From: Phytobacter diazotrophicus
GTDB lineage: Bacteria > Pseudomonadota > Gammaproteobacteria > Enterobacterales > Enterobacteriaceae
Direction: 5' to 3'
Length of the DNA: 64,000 bases
Assembly: GCA_004346725.1 (NCBI GenBank)
Contig: SMDE01000005.1
Span: 124,001 to 188,000 of the forward strand
The notes under the pieces are model-generated. The model worked only from the letters and a program-made list of their open reading frames with translations, was not told the origin of the DNA and did no database searches. Of this stretch, positions 51,301-59,338 are shown one piece after another. A program made the translations under genes and the position numbers. The stretch's first letter is position 1; each line of letters starts with the position of its first letter.

Positions 51301-51387
51301 TTTGGGGGCAAATCCCAACGCAGCAACGGTTGTCCCGGCCATACCACCCGCGCAGATTTTAAAAAACTGCCTGCGGCTGACGTCCAT
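48340..51387 (-). CDS. fdnG: Formate dehydrogenase-N alpha subunit, selenocysteine-containing
   Basis: Mo-bisMGD/selenocysteine catalytic subunit that oxidises formate to CO2 on the periplasmic side. Read through the TGA at 50800-50802 as Sec196, the gene gives 1015 residues, exactly the E. coli length; a simple scan breaks it in two. Tat signal SRRQFFK at 4-10; [4Fe-4S] Cys50, 53, 57 and 92; Sec in the motif NQARV-U-HGPTVA. Promoter region has FNR- and NarL-like sites. Operon fdnGHI is anaerobic and nitrate-induced in E. coli. Confidence 0.97.
50760..50802 (-). promoter_or_regulatory. Bacterial SECIS element within fdnG
   Basis: Immediately after the TGA (50802-50800) the mRNA folds into a stem GACCAA / TTGGTC with an upper stem AGCAA-GTC-TTGCT, the size and position of the SelB-binding SECIS of fdn/fdh genes. 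It directs selenocysteine insertion, needing SelA, SelB, SelC and SelD, which are not in this window. Confidence 0.85.
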
Positions 51388-51412
51388 TGTGTTCCTCGTT
51401 ATATGAAGAGAG

Positions 51413-51517
51413 ACCCTGAATAATTCGAGTTGCGCAAAGGCGGCAAGAGAACGGATTCCCTGGTGCTTACGAAAAGCGAACACAGCCAACGCATCAGCAA
51501 CTTGAAATATGACGGGT
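51413..51517. repeat. Enteric intergenic palindromic repeat in the fdnG leader
   Basis: A 105-base element with near-palindromic ends: the first 21 bases (ACCCTGAATAATTCGAGTTGC) and the reverse complement of the last 21 match at 16 positions. The interior (GGCGGCAAGAGAACG, then GCACAGCCAACGC-like text) is of the ~100-base family scattered in many enteric genomes beside GCAACTTGAA / TTCGAGTTGC ends. It lies between the predicted fdnG transcription start (near 51522) and the start codon. Confidence 0.65.
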
Positions 51518-51557
51518 GTACTGGCGAGGAAAACTAACAGCTATATCCCTGCGTTAT

Positions 51558-51634
51558 TTGCGGCAAATCAATATTGCAACGCAGCAACTTCTTAATAGTC
51601 TTTTCTGGCGCATTTAATTACCCCTAAAGGGGTG
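51558..51634 (-). promoter_or_regulatory. fdnG control region: FNR- and NarL-type sites
   Basis: Minus-strand TTGATTTGCCGCAA (51571-51558) resembles the FNR consensus TTGAT-N4-ATCAA. TACCCCT-AA-AGGGGTG (51619-51634) is a 7-2-7 NarL/NarP-like heptamer pair. Their centres are 62 bases apart, the same separation as the -42.5 and -104.5 sites of E. coli fdnG. A TAGTTT extended -10 follows at 51536-51531. Predicts anaerobic, nitrate-induced expression. Confidence 0.7.
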
Positions 51635-51674
51635 ATATTGCATCGTGATTTATTAGTAGGCATGCTAAGTAAAG

Positions 51675-51711
51675 TGCTATAAATTCCCTCTTTGCTGTTT
51701 TTTAAGGGAAT
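51675..51711 (+). promoter_or_regulatory. yddG extended -10 and leader hairpin
   Basis: TGCTATAAAT (51675-51684) is an extended -10 element. ATTCCCT (51683-51689) and AGGGAAT (51705-51711) are perfect complements, so a hairpin just ahead of the start codon could hide the AGGGA ribosome site. Confidence 0.45.
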
Positions 51712-51719
51712 AGAGTTAC

Positions 51720-52601
51720 ATGAATAAGAAGAGAGCCACGTTGACCGGGCTGTTAGCCATCGTGTTGTGGAGTACGATGGTGGGTCTGATTCGCGCAGTT
51801 AGCGAAGGCTTAGGTCCGGTCGGCGGTGCGGCGATGATTTATACCCTGAGCGGCATTTTACTTATTCTCACGGTCGGTTTTCCCGATATTCGCCGTTTCC
51901 CTCGCGGCTATTTACTGATGGGCAGCGTTTTATTTGTCAGCTATGAACTCTGCCTCGCACTGTCACTGGGGTTTGCCGCAACACGCCAGCAGGCGATAGA
52001 AGTCGGCATGGTTAACTATTTATGGCCGAGCTTAACCATTCTATTTGCGATCTTGTTTAATGGACAAAAAGCTACTCTGTGGGTCATTCCGGGACTCATT
52101 CTGGCTGTTATGGGGGTGAGCTGGGTATTGGGCGGCGAACAGGGATTGAATCTTCACGATATTACACAAAATATTCTCTCAAGCCCGTTAAGTTATTCTC
52201 TTGCTTTTGCCGGTGCATTTATCTGGGCAGCTTACTGTACCGTCACCAGTAAATATGCCAAAGGGTCGAATGGCATTACGCTCTTTATTTTGCTGACGGC
52301 GGCAACCTTATGGATAAAATTTGCCCTGACCGATCAACCCGCCATGCATTTTACACTTCCTGTGGTGATCAAACTGGCAATGACCGCCGTCGCGCTGGGC
52401 TTCGGCTACGCGGCCTGGAATACCGGCATTTTACACGGCCACGTTGCCGTACTCGCTGCCGCGTCGTACTTCACACCGGTACTCTCCTCGGCGCTGGCAG
52501 CCGCCGTGTTGAGCGCCCCGCTCTCGTTTTCCTTCTGGCAGGGCGCGTTTATGGTGTGCGGCGGATCCCTGCTTTGTTGGTGGGCGACACGGCGTCAGTA
52601 G
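51720..52601 (+). CDS. yddG: Aromatic amino-acid exporter YddG
   Basis: Inner-membrane DMT-superfamily exporter of 293 residues, ten helices. Near-identical blocks to E. coli YddG: KATLTGLLAIVLWSTMVGLIR-like start, EGLGPVGGAAMIY, IEVGMVNYLWPSLTILFAILFNGQK, YFTPVLSSALAA and SFSFWQGAFMVCGGSLLCWWATRR. Exports tryptophan, phenylalanine, tyrosine and analogues. Divergent from fdnG, as in E. coli. Confidence 0.96.
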   Translation: MNKKRATLTGLLAIVLWSTMVGLIRAVSEGLGPVGGAAMIYTLSGILLILTVGFPDIRRFPRGYLLMGSVLFVSYELCLALSLGFAATRQQAIEVGMVNYLWPSLTILFAILFNGQKATLWVIPGLILAVMGVSWVLGGEQGLNLHDITQNILSSPLSYSLAFAGAFIWAAYCTVTSKYAKGSNGITLFILLTAATLWIKFALTDQPAMHFTLPVVIKLAMTAVALGFGYAAWNTGILHGHVAVLAAASYFTPVLSSALAAAVLSAPLSFSFWQGAFMVCGGSLLCWWATRRQ

Positions 52602-52607
52602 TGATCA

Positions 52608-52651
52608 TTGCACCCCCTGTTCATTTGAACTAAAATTAATATCAAATGAAC
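52608..52651 (+). promoter_or_regulatory. Promoter and operator of the Xre-RES module
   Basis: TTGCAC (52608-52613), 17 bases, TAAAAT (52631-52636). A perfect 10-base inverted repeat GTTCATTTGA (52619-52628) / TCAAATGAAC (52642-52651) brackets the -10, which is ideal for autorepression by the antitoxin-toxin complex. The ATG at 52646 lies inside this operator, so translation starts at 52667. Confidence 0.8.
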
Positions 52652-52666
52652 AGATGGAGCAGAAAA

Positions 52667-53113
52667 ATGCAACTCTATACACCGGGCGTACGCGCGATCC
52701 CGCACGACCTGCTCAGCATCCTGGGGCTGCCCGCCACGGCGATTGCCGCTCATGACAGCATTAATGCCGGTCTGAGTGCAGGTGTGTTGCGTGATATCGC
52801 TGGTGCCGTCTCTCTTGATGAAATCACGCTGTGCCGAATGGCTGGCATTGATCGTAATACCTATAGCCGCAGGCTTAACAGCGCGGAAAAACGCTTTTCA
52901 CCAGAACAGAGTGCGCGCGTCTACACGCTCGCACGAGTGATCAGCGCCGCTCGTGAGTTATTTGAAGGTGACAGCGAGCGTATGGCCACCTGGCTCAATA
53001 AACCCGCGAAAGGCCTTGGCGGTAAAAAACCCGCAGAGCTTCTCTCGACACCCGCCGGTGCGGAAGCGGTACTGACATTGATTGGTCGCCTTGAGCACGG
53101 TGTGATCGGCTAA
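52667..53113 (+). CDS. Xre/MbcA/ParS-type antitoxin
   Basis: Antitoxin of 148 residues of the RES-Xre type II family. The N-terminal/central Xre-like HTH (LDEITLCRMAGIDRNTYSRRL) is followed by a C-terminal antitoxin-binding region (FEGDSERMATWLNKPAKGLGGKKPAELLSTPAG), the DUF2384 signature. GGAG lies before ATG 52667. The stop overlaps the toxin start by one base (TAATG). Binds the operator upstream, as the operator position implies. Confidence 0.87.
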   Translation: MQLYTPGVRAIPHDLLSILGLPATAIAAHDSINAGLSAGVLRDIAGAVSLDEITLCRMAGIDRNTYSRRLNSAEKRFSPEQSARVYTLARVISAARELFEGDSERMATWLNKPAKGLGGKKPAELLSTPAGAEAVLTLIGRLEHGVIG

Positions 53114-53589
53114 TGGAAACTGTCACCTTCTGGCGTCTGGTCAAAGAACGCTATGCGTTGACCGCCTTCGACGGCTACGGAGCCCGAACCTTTGGCGGAC
53201 GCTGGAATTCACCGGGGCATGAATGCGTCTACCTGGGTGAATCAAAAGCTCTCTGCGTGCTGGAAACACTGGTACATCTTGAGATTGAAGATATCGCCCA
53301 GGGCTACTGTTTCTTAACGCTCGATGTACCGCGTAATCTTATCGCGACGCTGGATTTGACCGCCCTACCCGAAGACTGGAAAGCTGACCCGCCGCCTGTT
53401 TCCACGCAACACATCGGCGATGAGTGGCTGGCATCAAAGCAAAACGGGCTGGTACTGCGCGTCCCCAGTACCATCACCGGCGAATGGAACGCGCTGTTTA
53501 ACCCCGAACACCCACAGGCGGCGAAAGTCCTCAAAAGCGTAAAGTCCGAACCCTTTATGCTGGATCCCCGTCTTAGCCGTCCTTGCTAG
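53113..53589 (+). CDS. RES-domain NAD-degrading toxin
   Basis: Toxin of 158 residues. The RES residues are present: Arg30 (GGRWN), Glu51 (LETL) and Ser119 (VPST). RES toxins cleave or transfer ADP-ribose from NAD+, depleting cellular NAD. Coupled to the antitoxin by a one-base overlap. The 3' end overlaps the convergent smvA gene by 17 bases, an unusual tail-to-tail coding overlap that suggests insertion next to smvA. Confidence 0.9.
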   Translation: METVTFWRLVKERYALTAFDGYGARTFGGRWNSPGHECVYLGESKALCVLETLVHLEIEDIAQGYCFLTLDVPRNLIATLDLTALPEDWKADPPPVSTQHIGDEWLASKQNGLVLRVPSTITGEWNALFNPEHPQAAKVLKSVKSEPFMLDPRLSRPC

Positions 53590-55075
53590 CCTGTCTGTCA
53601 ACACCTTTAAGGCTCAGCCACACGCCGACCGCCAGCACCATCAGCATGATGCCAGCGGTACTTAATGCCACGCTATGCGACGAAACGAACGCGCTTCTGG
53701 CCGCATGCATAATCCCTTCCGCCTGGGGGGGTGAGACCTCTTTCGCCAACTGGAATGCCTCACCAATTGATGACGACGCCAGCGCTGCCTGCGTGTCATT
53801 TAACCCCGCGGGTAGCGTAATCGAAGACGAGAAGCTGCGAGTGAGAATCAGACCAAACAGCGCGATGCCAAGCCCTGCCCCCAGTTCGTATGCCATGGTT
53901 TCAATAGCCCCTGCGGCGGCCGCTTTCTCTTTCGGGGCTGCCGCCATGATGGCTGCTGTAGAAGAAAGTAACGCACTGGCCGCGCTAAACCCCAGCAGCG
54001 CCATCAGGATCCAGGCCTGAGTTTGTTGGGTGGAAAAGTTCGTTACCGACAGTCCCAAAAAGCTAAAGGCACTCAGCGCCATGCCGCCGGATGCCACCTG
54101 GCGTAAGCCGAGGCGGGAGACCAGCATACCGGCTATCGGACCACTGAACCCGCTTGCGAGCATCACCGGCAGCATAAACAGTCCGGCGGCAAACGGCGTA
54201 AAGCCGTGAACAAACTGTAACTCCTGCGCCATCAGCAGCTCAAAACCGACCAGAGCAACCATGGCTGTCACGGCCATTAACACCCCGCTCAGAATGATGC
54301 GATGCGTGAACAGGCGCAGATCGATCATCGGGACAGGCGCCGCCAGTTGCCGACGCACAAATCCGGCCAGCAGTGTCGCTCCTACGAAGAACACCGCGAC
54401 CACCCCCCAGGCGGCAACGCTACCTTTGAGCGCCGTTTTGGCGCTCCATACCAGCATAAGAATGGCCGCGATCAGCATCACCGCCTGGCTGAGATTGAGT
54501 GGTTGCTGACGCCGCCCCGGCTGGCGAGGCACATAACGCGCGGTCAACGCCATCACTACCATCACGATCGGCACGTTGACCAGAAACACGGCACCCCAGT
54601 TGAAATGAGCCAGCAACCAGCCGCCAATCAATGGGCCAAACGCGGCGCCGCCGGAGCCCACCGCGGCCCAGACGCCAAGCGCCATATTGCGATGTTCTGT
54701 TTTTGAAAATGTGTTGCGGATACCGGCAAGTGTCGCCGGAACAATCATCGCCGCGCCGATGGCGAGAATGGCGCGCGAGGCAATCAACTGCTCCGCGCTG
54801 GCAGACATGGCCGCCAGAAAGGAGGCCAGCCCAAAAAGACCGCTGCCCGTCAGCAACAGGCGTTTAAAACCGATGCGGTCTCCCAGCGCCCCCATGGGCA
54901 ACACCATGCCCGCCATCACCAGAGAATAGATATCGATGATCCACAATAACTCATTACCGCTGGCTGCCAGCTCTGCACTCAATGTCGGTGATGCCACGTG
55001 CAAGACGGTGGCATCAATAGCGACCGGAATATAAACCAGCACGATAATGACCAATGTTAACCACTGACGAACCAT
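53573..55075 (-). CDS. smvA: DHA2-family multidrug exporter SmvA
   Basis: Fourteen-helix drug:H+ antiporter, 500 residues from ATG 55075 with AGGAAA upstream. Matches Salmonella SmvA blockwise: MVRQWLTLVIIVLVYIPVAIDATVLHV, GNELLWIIDIYSLVMAGMVLPMGALGDRIGF, MALGVWAAVGSGGAAFGPLIGG. Known to export methyl viologen, acriflavine and cationic biocides such as chlorhexidine. Divergent TetR gene smvR represses it. Confidence 0.94.
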   Translation of the reverse strand: MVRQWLTLVIIVLVYIPVAIDATVLHVASPTLSAELAASGNELLWIIDIYSLVMAGMVLPMGALGDRIGFKRLLLTGSGLFGLASFLAAMSASAEQLIASRAILAIGAAMIVPATLAGIRNTFSKTEHRNMALGVWAAVGSGGAAFGPLIGGWLLAHFNWGAVFLVNVPIVMVVMALTARYVPRQPGRRQQPLNLSQAVMLIAAILMLVWSAKTALKGSVAAWGVVAVFFVGATLLAGFVRRQLAAPVPMIDLRLFTHRIILSGVLMAVTAMVALVGFELLMAQELQFVHGFTPFAAGLFMLPVMLASGFSGPIAGMLVSRLGLRQVASGGMALSAFSFLGLSVTNFSTQQTQAWILMALLGFSAASALLSSTAAIMAAAPKEKAAAAGAIETMAYELGAGLGIALFGLILTRSFSSSITLPAGLNDTQAALASSSIGEAFQLAKEVSPPQAEGIMHAARSAFVSSHSVALSTAGIMLMVLAVGVWLSLKGVDRQASKDG

Positions 55076-55095
55076 AATTTCCTCATAACTTATGT

Positions 55096-55109
55096 TGGAC
55101 ACGCGTCCA
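55096..55109. promoter_or_regulatory. SmvR operator candidate
   Basis: TGGAC-ACGC-GTCCA (55096-55109) is an inverted repeat in the smvA-smvR intergenic region, 20 bases upstream of the smvA start. A second GTCCA copy occurs at 55140-55145. TetR repressors bind such palindromes to control both genes. Confidence 0.6.
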
Positions 55110-55187
55110 GAATGGCGATCCTACGGAAAGTTGAACAACTGTCCAGCTTTTTGTTAGACTCCGTTTCCTTCACGTTTAGGGGGATAT

Positions 55188-55778
55188 ATGGGCTATTTGA
55201 GTCGGGACGAGCGCCGGGAATTGATCCTGCAGGCGGCGATACGCGTTGCGTTAAGCGACGGATTTGCCGGGATGACCGTGCGCAGGATAGCCAGCGAAGC
55301 CGGTGTCGCCACGGGCCAGGTACATCACCATTTCAGCTCGGGCGCAGAGCTAAAAGCGCAGGCGTTTGTGCGGGTGATGGGCGAACTGCTGGATGTGGAT
55401 CTGTTACCCGAATCCGCAAGCTGGCGCGAACGGTTGCATGCCATGCTTGGCAGCAATGAAGATGGCTTCGATCCCTATATCCGTCTGTGGCGGGAAGCCC
55501 AACTGCTGGCAAGCAAAGAGCACGAGTTAAAAGGCGCTTATGTGCTGACGATGGAAATGTGGCATGAAAAGGTGGTCGATATCATTGATGCGGGCGTGAA
55601 AGCGGGTGAGTTTATCCGCCATGATTCGACGGAAAACATCGCCTGGCGCTTAATTGCCCTGGTCTGCGGGCTTGACGGCATCTATGTGCTTGGCATGCCA
55701 GATGTCGACGATGCGGCGTTTGATCGACATCTGGATGCCATGATTCATCGCGAGTTGTTTTACGCCCCTTCCCCGTGA
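55188..55778 (+). CDS. smvR: TetR-family repressor SmvR
   Basis: Repressor of 196 residues with TetR HTH at about 20-55 (MTVRRIASEAGVATGQVHHHFSS) and a ligand-binding C-terminal domain. It is divergent from smvA, the arrangement known for SmvR, whose loss raises SmvA and biocide tolerance. GGGG lies before the ATG at 55188. Its 3' end overlaps the convergent nhoA gene by 19 bases. Confidence 0.9.
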   Translation: MGYLSRDERRELILQAAIRVALSDGFAGMTVRRIASEAGVATGQVHHHFSSGAELKAQAFVRVMGELLDVDLLPESASWRERLHAMLGSNEDGFDPYIRLWREAQLLASKEHELKGAYVLTMEMWHEKVVDIIDAGVKAGEFIRHDSTENIAWRLIALVCGLDGIYVLGMPDVDDAAFDRHLDAMIHRELFYAPSP

Positions 55779-56602
55779 AGATCGAAACGCGACATCACGG
55801 TGTCGAGCGCTTCAACGCTGAACCCATAATGCGGATCATCCGTACCCAGGCCGAATCGTTGCTGCATGATGTCATACAACGCCTGGGTATCCGGTAAGGT
55901 CTTCTCCTCCACCGCATGCCCGTTGCGCCAGTGGGTGAAGTGATAGTTAGTCAGCGTCAATTTCCCGCCGTCCGGCTGATGCAGGCACATTAGCAAATGG
56001 TGGCGAAAGTGCGATTGCGGCCAGTGCGCCGAGTGGAAATTCCCCATCACAAAATCGGCCTGATACTGCTGCCCCATCTCAAATTGGTAAATAGACTGCC
56101 AGCGATCGTGGTGGCGAAACTGCAAAATCCAGTCCGGCCCGGCCTGTTGAAGGCGGTACAGACCATGCGGCGTCGCCTGCTCAATATCCGCCTTGAGGCG
56201 TACAGGCGCAGTGAGCGTGAGCCCGCCAAAGCCGACATCCGCAATCCACTGCTCATCCCCTAACGTCACCAGCACGACACGGTGCGTGCGCGGCGGCATC
56301 TGCGGCGGATTTGCCAGCACCACGCGCCCCAGCAGGCTGCGCACCTCAAAGCCGATTTCGCGCAATACGCGCTCAAACAGGCCATTTTGTTCAAAGCAGT
56401 AGCCGCCACGACGGGCAATCACCAGTTTATTAAAGATGGCCTCATCGCTCAGTTCGATTTCCCGAGGCAGAACGACCTCAATATTTTCAAACGGAATGCT
56501 GCTGTTATGCTGCAGATGCAATGTACGCAATGTTTCCAGATTTACAGCCGGGACAGCGGAATAGCCAATACGGGCGAAATAGTCGTCCAAAAACGAGGTC
56601 AT
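55760..56602 (-). CDS. nhoA: Arylamine N-acetyltransferase / N-hydroxyarylamine O-acetyltransferase
   Basis: Cytosolic acetyl-CoA-dependent NAT of 280 residues. The catalytic triad is in place: Cys69 (RRGGYCFEQN), His107 (RTHRVVLV) and Asp122 (IADVGFGG). SAHWPQSHFRHHLLMCLHQPDGGKLTL is the typical C-terminal block. Start ATG 56602 has AGGAG; the upstream frame from 56617 is unsupported. Acetylates arylamines, hydrazines and N-hydroxyarylamines. Confidence 0.95.
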   Translation of the reverse strand: MTSFLDDYFARIGYSAVPAVNLETLRTLHLQHNSSIPFENIEVVLPREIELSDEAIFNKLVIARRGGYCFEQNGLFERVLREIGFEVRSLLGRVVLANPPQMPPRTHRVVLVTLGDEQWIADVGFGGLTLTAPVRLKADIEQATPHGLYRLQQAGPDWILQFRHHDRWQSIYQFEMGQQYQADFVMGNFHSAHWPQSHFRHHLLMCLHQPDGGKLTLTNYHFTHWRNGHAVEEKTLPDTQALYDIMQQRFGLGTDDPHYGFSVEALDTVMSRFDLHGEGA

Positions 56603-56677
56603 AAGAAGCTCCTGCAATAGATGTCCTTCTGTTATATCTCATTTTTTTCAGGGCACAGGGGATTTTGTGCCGTGGAT

Positions 56678-58333
56678 TTATCGTTGTGTGCTCCGCTGCA
56701 TAATCGCCAGCGCGGTCAGCATCAATGCGAGCCCGGTAATGAGCGTCAGCGTCGCCATCGCCATGCCTTGCCCAACCGATCCCTGTTCAAACTGCCGCCA
56801 GATAAAGACCGCCACCGTTTGCGTTCCTGCCGGGGCCAGCAGCAGCGATGTCACCAGCTCACGCGACGCGATAGCAAAAACCATCAGCATCGCCGCCAGC
56901 ATGGCCGGAAAGACCAGTGGCAGGACAATAAAACGCAATGCCTGCAGGGGGCTGGCGCCATGAACACGGGCGGCTGGCTCCAGATTCCCGCCTAACTGAC
57001 GCAGCGCACTCCCGACATAGCGCACCGGCCAGGGCAGCAACAGGCAACAGTACGAGAGCAGCAAAATAGCCCAGGTGTTGTACGGCGAGACGGGCCAGAA
57101 CGTGCGGTTCCACAAGAGAATCAGCCCCACCCCCACCACAATACCCGGTAGCGCGGCGGGCATCAGCGAGAGGGCGTCTATAACACTGCGCCCTTTGATG
57201 CGCTGAACCACCACAAGCCAGGCGGCAAGCAGCCCGACAAAACCGGTGATCAATGCCGACGCAAAAGCCAGTGACAAACTGGTCCCCAGGGCTGTTAAGG
57301 CATCGCCCTGCTGAGCAAACAGCGCGGCATAATGGGCAGTCGTGGCGTTTGCCAGTGATAAGCCGCCCGACAGGGTCGACATCACGCCGGTGATCGCCAT
57401 GGACAGCCCCGGCACCAGCACAGCCAGAAAGCCGACAAATGCCATCGCCCCTACCACCGGCACGGTCGCGATACCCAGTTTCGCCCCCATATTTTCCGTG
57501 GGTTTACCGGTCACGCTGGTCACGTCCTTTCCACCGGTCAACTTGCCCTGTAACCACCAGGCGCTGAGCGCAATCACGATCAGAATCAGCGAAAGCATGG
57601 AGGCGCCCGGCAAGTCGATGGGCCAGTCGGCCAGTTTTTTTTCAATACCAACGGTCAGCATTACCACGCCGGAACGGGTGCCCAACGCGGCAGGTACGCC
57701 ATACTCTTCAATCGCCAGGGTGAAGGCCAGCAGCATTCCTGCCGCCAGCGAAGGCGATAACATAGGCAGCGTGACATGCCAAAAGGCACGCCAGGGCGTT
57801 GCGCCATGCACGCGGGCAACCAGCGCCAGACGCTGCCCGCTGGCAAGCAGGCTACGGGATACCGCGAAGTAAACGACCGGAAAAATATTGAGTGTCATCA
57901 CCAGCACGATCCCGCTTTTGCTGAATAGCAATGCATTGAGATCGAACCCCAGTAACTGGGCAAGATAGCCATTGGTTTGCAAAACCAGCATCCAGGAGAG
58001 CGCCGCAATATAGGGCGGCGTCAGAAACGGGATCAGAAACAGCAGATCCCACATCCGTGGACAGGGTAAATCGAACAGTCCACGCGCCACCCCCAGCGGC
58101 AGGCCAATACAGGCGCTCAGCAGCGCAACGCCTGCGGCAATTTGCAGCGTTCCGGCAAACATTACCGGGAATTGTGGTTCAGAAAACAGCGGGCGTAACC
58201 CGGAAAACGCGCCCTGCAAGGAGCCTGCGCTAAATTGCGGGAAAACGGCCTGCAGAACAATAAACAGCAACGGCAACGCGACCAGAACCATCAGCACGGC
58301 CACGGTCGCAAGCGAGATTAATCGTTGGTTCAC
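56678..58333 (-). CDS. Fe(III)/phosphonate-type ABC permease (fused two-domain)
   Basis: Inner-membrane permease of 551 residues with two BPD_transp_1 domains (EAA-like loops in ARVHGATPWRAFWHVTLPML and ARVHGASPLQALRFIVLPLV), twelve helices, as in SfuB/FbpB and PhnV-like systems. GTG start at 58333. It is the third gene of a minus-strand operon: ATPase, binding protein, permease. The ligand is either ferric ion or 2-aminoethylphosphonate; sequence does not decide. Confidence 0.86.
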   Translation of the reverse strand: MNQRLISLATVAVLMVLVALPLLFIVLQAVFPQFSAGSLQGAFSGLRPLFSEPQFPVMFAGTLQIAAGVALLSACIGLPLGVARGLFDLPCPRMWDLLFLIPFLTPPYIAALSWMLVLQTNGYLAQLLGFDLNALLFSKSGIVLVMTLNIFPVVYFAVSRSLLASGQRLALVARVHGATPWRAFWHVTLPMLSPSLAAGMLLAFTLAIEEYGVPAALGTRSGVVMLTVGIEKKLADWPIDLPGASMLSLILIVIALSAWWLQGKLTGGKDVTSVTGKPTENMGAKLGIATVPVVGAMAFVGFLAVLVPGLSMAITGVMSTLSGGLSLANATTAHYAALFAQQGDALTALGTSLSLAFASALITGFVGLLAAWLVVVQRIKGRSVIDALSLMPAALPGIVVGVGLILLWNRTFWPVSPYNTWAILLLSYCCLLLPWPVRYVGSALRQLGGNLEPAARVHGASPLQALRFIVLPLVFPAMLAAMLMVFAIASRELVTSLLLAPAGTQTVAVFIWRQFEQGSVGQGMAMATLTLITGLALMLTALAIMQRSTQR

Positions 58334-58375
58334 GGCGAGTATCCAGAAGACGGGGTTGCCCCCGTCAGATGATGA

Positions 58376-59338
58376 TTACTGAGCGAAAAGTGTGTTGAAG
58401 CGCTTGAGCACGGCGCCGCGCTCGCTGGTGCCGTCGTTTTTGGTCGGCAGAATTTTCAACTCGTTAAAGAGAGGACGTTTGGCCTGCACATCGGTACGCG
58501 CTGGCATCAGCCAGGCATCGGCCACCAGTTTCTGTCCTTCCGGCGACAGCACATAGTCCACAAACGCTTTAGCGTCAGCTTCATGTTGGGTGGATTTGAG
58601 GATCATCATGGGACGTGGCGCAATCACGGTACCACTGGCCGGGAAGATGACTTTCAGTGATTCACCCTGCTCAATGTTGCCATAGGTAACATAGTCAACC
58701 GCGCCAAACACCGCTGCTTTTGCACCTTGCATCACCGGTGTGACCGCCTGGGCGTTCGGACCGCTAACCACCATGCCGTTTTTCTTGAGTTCATCAAACA
58801 GTGTCCAGGCGCCTTCGCCCATGCCGTTTTGCAGACCGATCAGCAGGTCCAGCGATGCGCCAGACAGGGCCGGATCCGGGGTAGTGACTTTGTCTTTAAA
58901 CGCAGCCGCCGTCAGATCTTTCCACTCTTTCGGCTCTGGCGTACCGCTTTTGGTATTCCAGACGATACCCAGCGCGGAAACGCCCTGGGCGACATAATCC
59001 GTACTTTTGAGCATTTCAGGCACCTTTTCGGCGTTAGCGCTTTGGTAAGGCAGCAACCAGCCACGGTTATGCAGATCTTCTGCGGTGTCCCAGGAGGCGG
59101 AAATCAGAATGTCCGCCTGCGGGTTGGCCTGCTCAGCTTCAAGGCGCGCCATGACTTTGCCGGTTGTGGCCTGGAAGATATCCACTTTCACCCCGGTTTT
59201 TTTCTCAAATCCGCTGGCAAGACCTTTCGCCAGAGAGCCCGGACCGGCGGTATAAACGGTGAGCGCATGAGCGCTGGACATCATAGCGGACGATAACACC
59301 ATGGCTAAAGCAACTCCTTGTTTCAAAGATATTTTCAT
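58376..59338 (-). CDS. Fe(III)/2-aminoethylphosphonate-type ABC substrate-binding protein
   Basis: Periplasmic protein of 320 residues with a signal peptide ending in MSSAHA and the FbpA-like fold (YTAGPGSLAKGLASGFEKKTGVKVDIF, AEQANPQADILISAS, FPASGTVIAPRP). It lacks an obvious adjacent Tyr-Tyr iron-ligand pair, leaving a phosphonate or other small anion as possible ligand. Its start overlaps the ATPase stop by 4 bases (ATGA). The downstream permease is 42 bases away. Confidence 0.86.
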   Translation of the reverse strand: MKISLKQGVALAMVLSSAMMSSAHALTVYTAGPGSLAKGLASGFEKKTGVKVDIFQATTGKVMARLEAEQANPQADILISASWDTAEDLHNRGWLLPYQSANAEKVPEMLKSTDYVAQGVSALGIVWNTKSGTPEPKEWKDLTAAAFKDKVTTPDPALSGASLDLLIGLQNGMGEGAWTLFDELKKNGMVVSGPNAQAVTPVMQGAKAAVFGAVDYVTYGNIEQGESLKVIFPASGTVIAPRPMMILKSTQHEADAKAFVDYVLSPEGQKLVADAWLMPARTDVQAKRPLFNELKILPTKNDGTSERGAVLKRFNTLFAQ

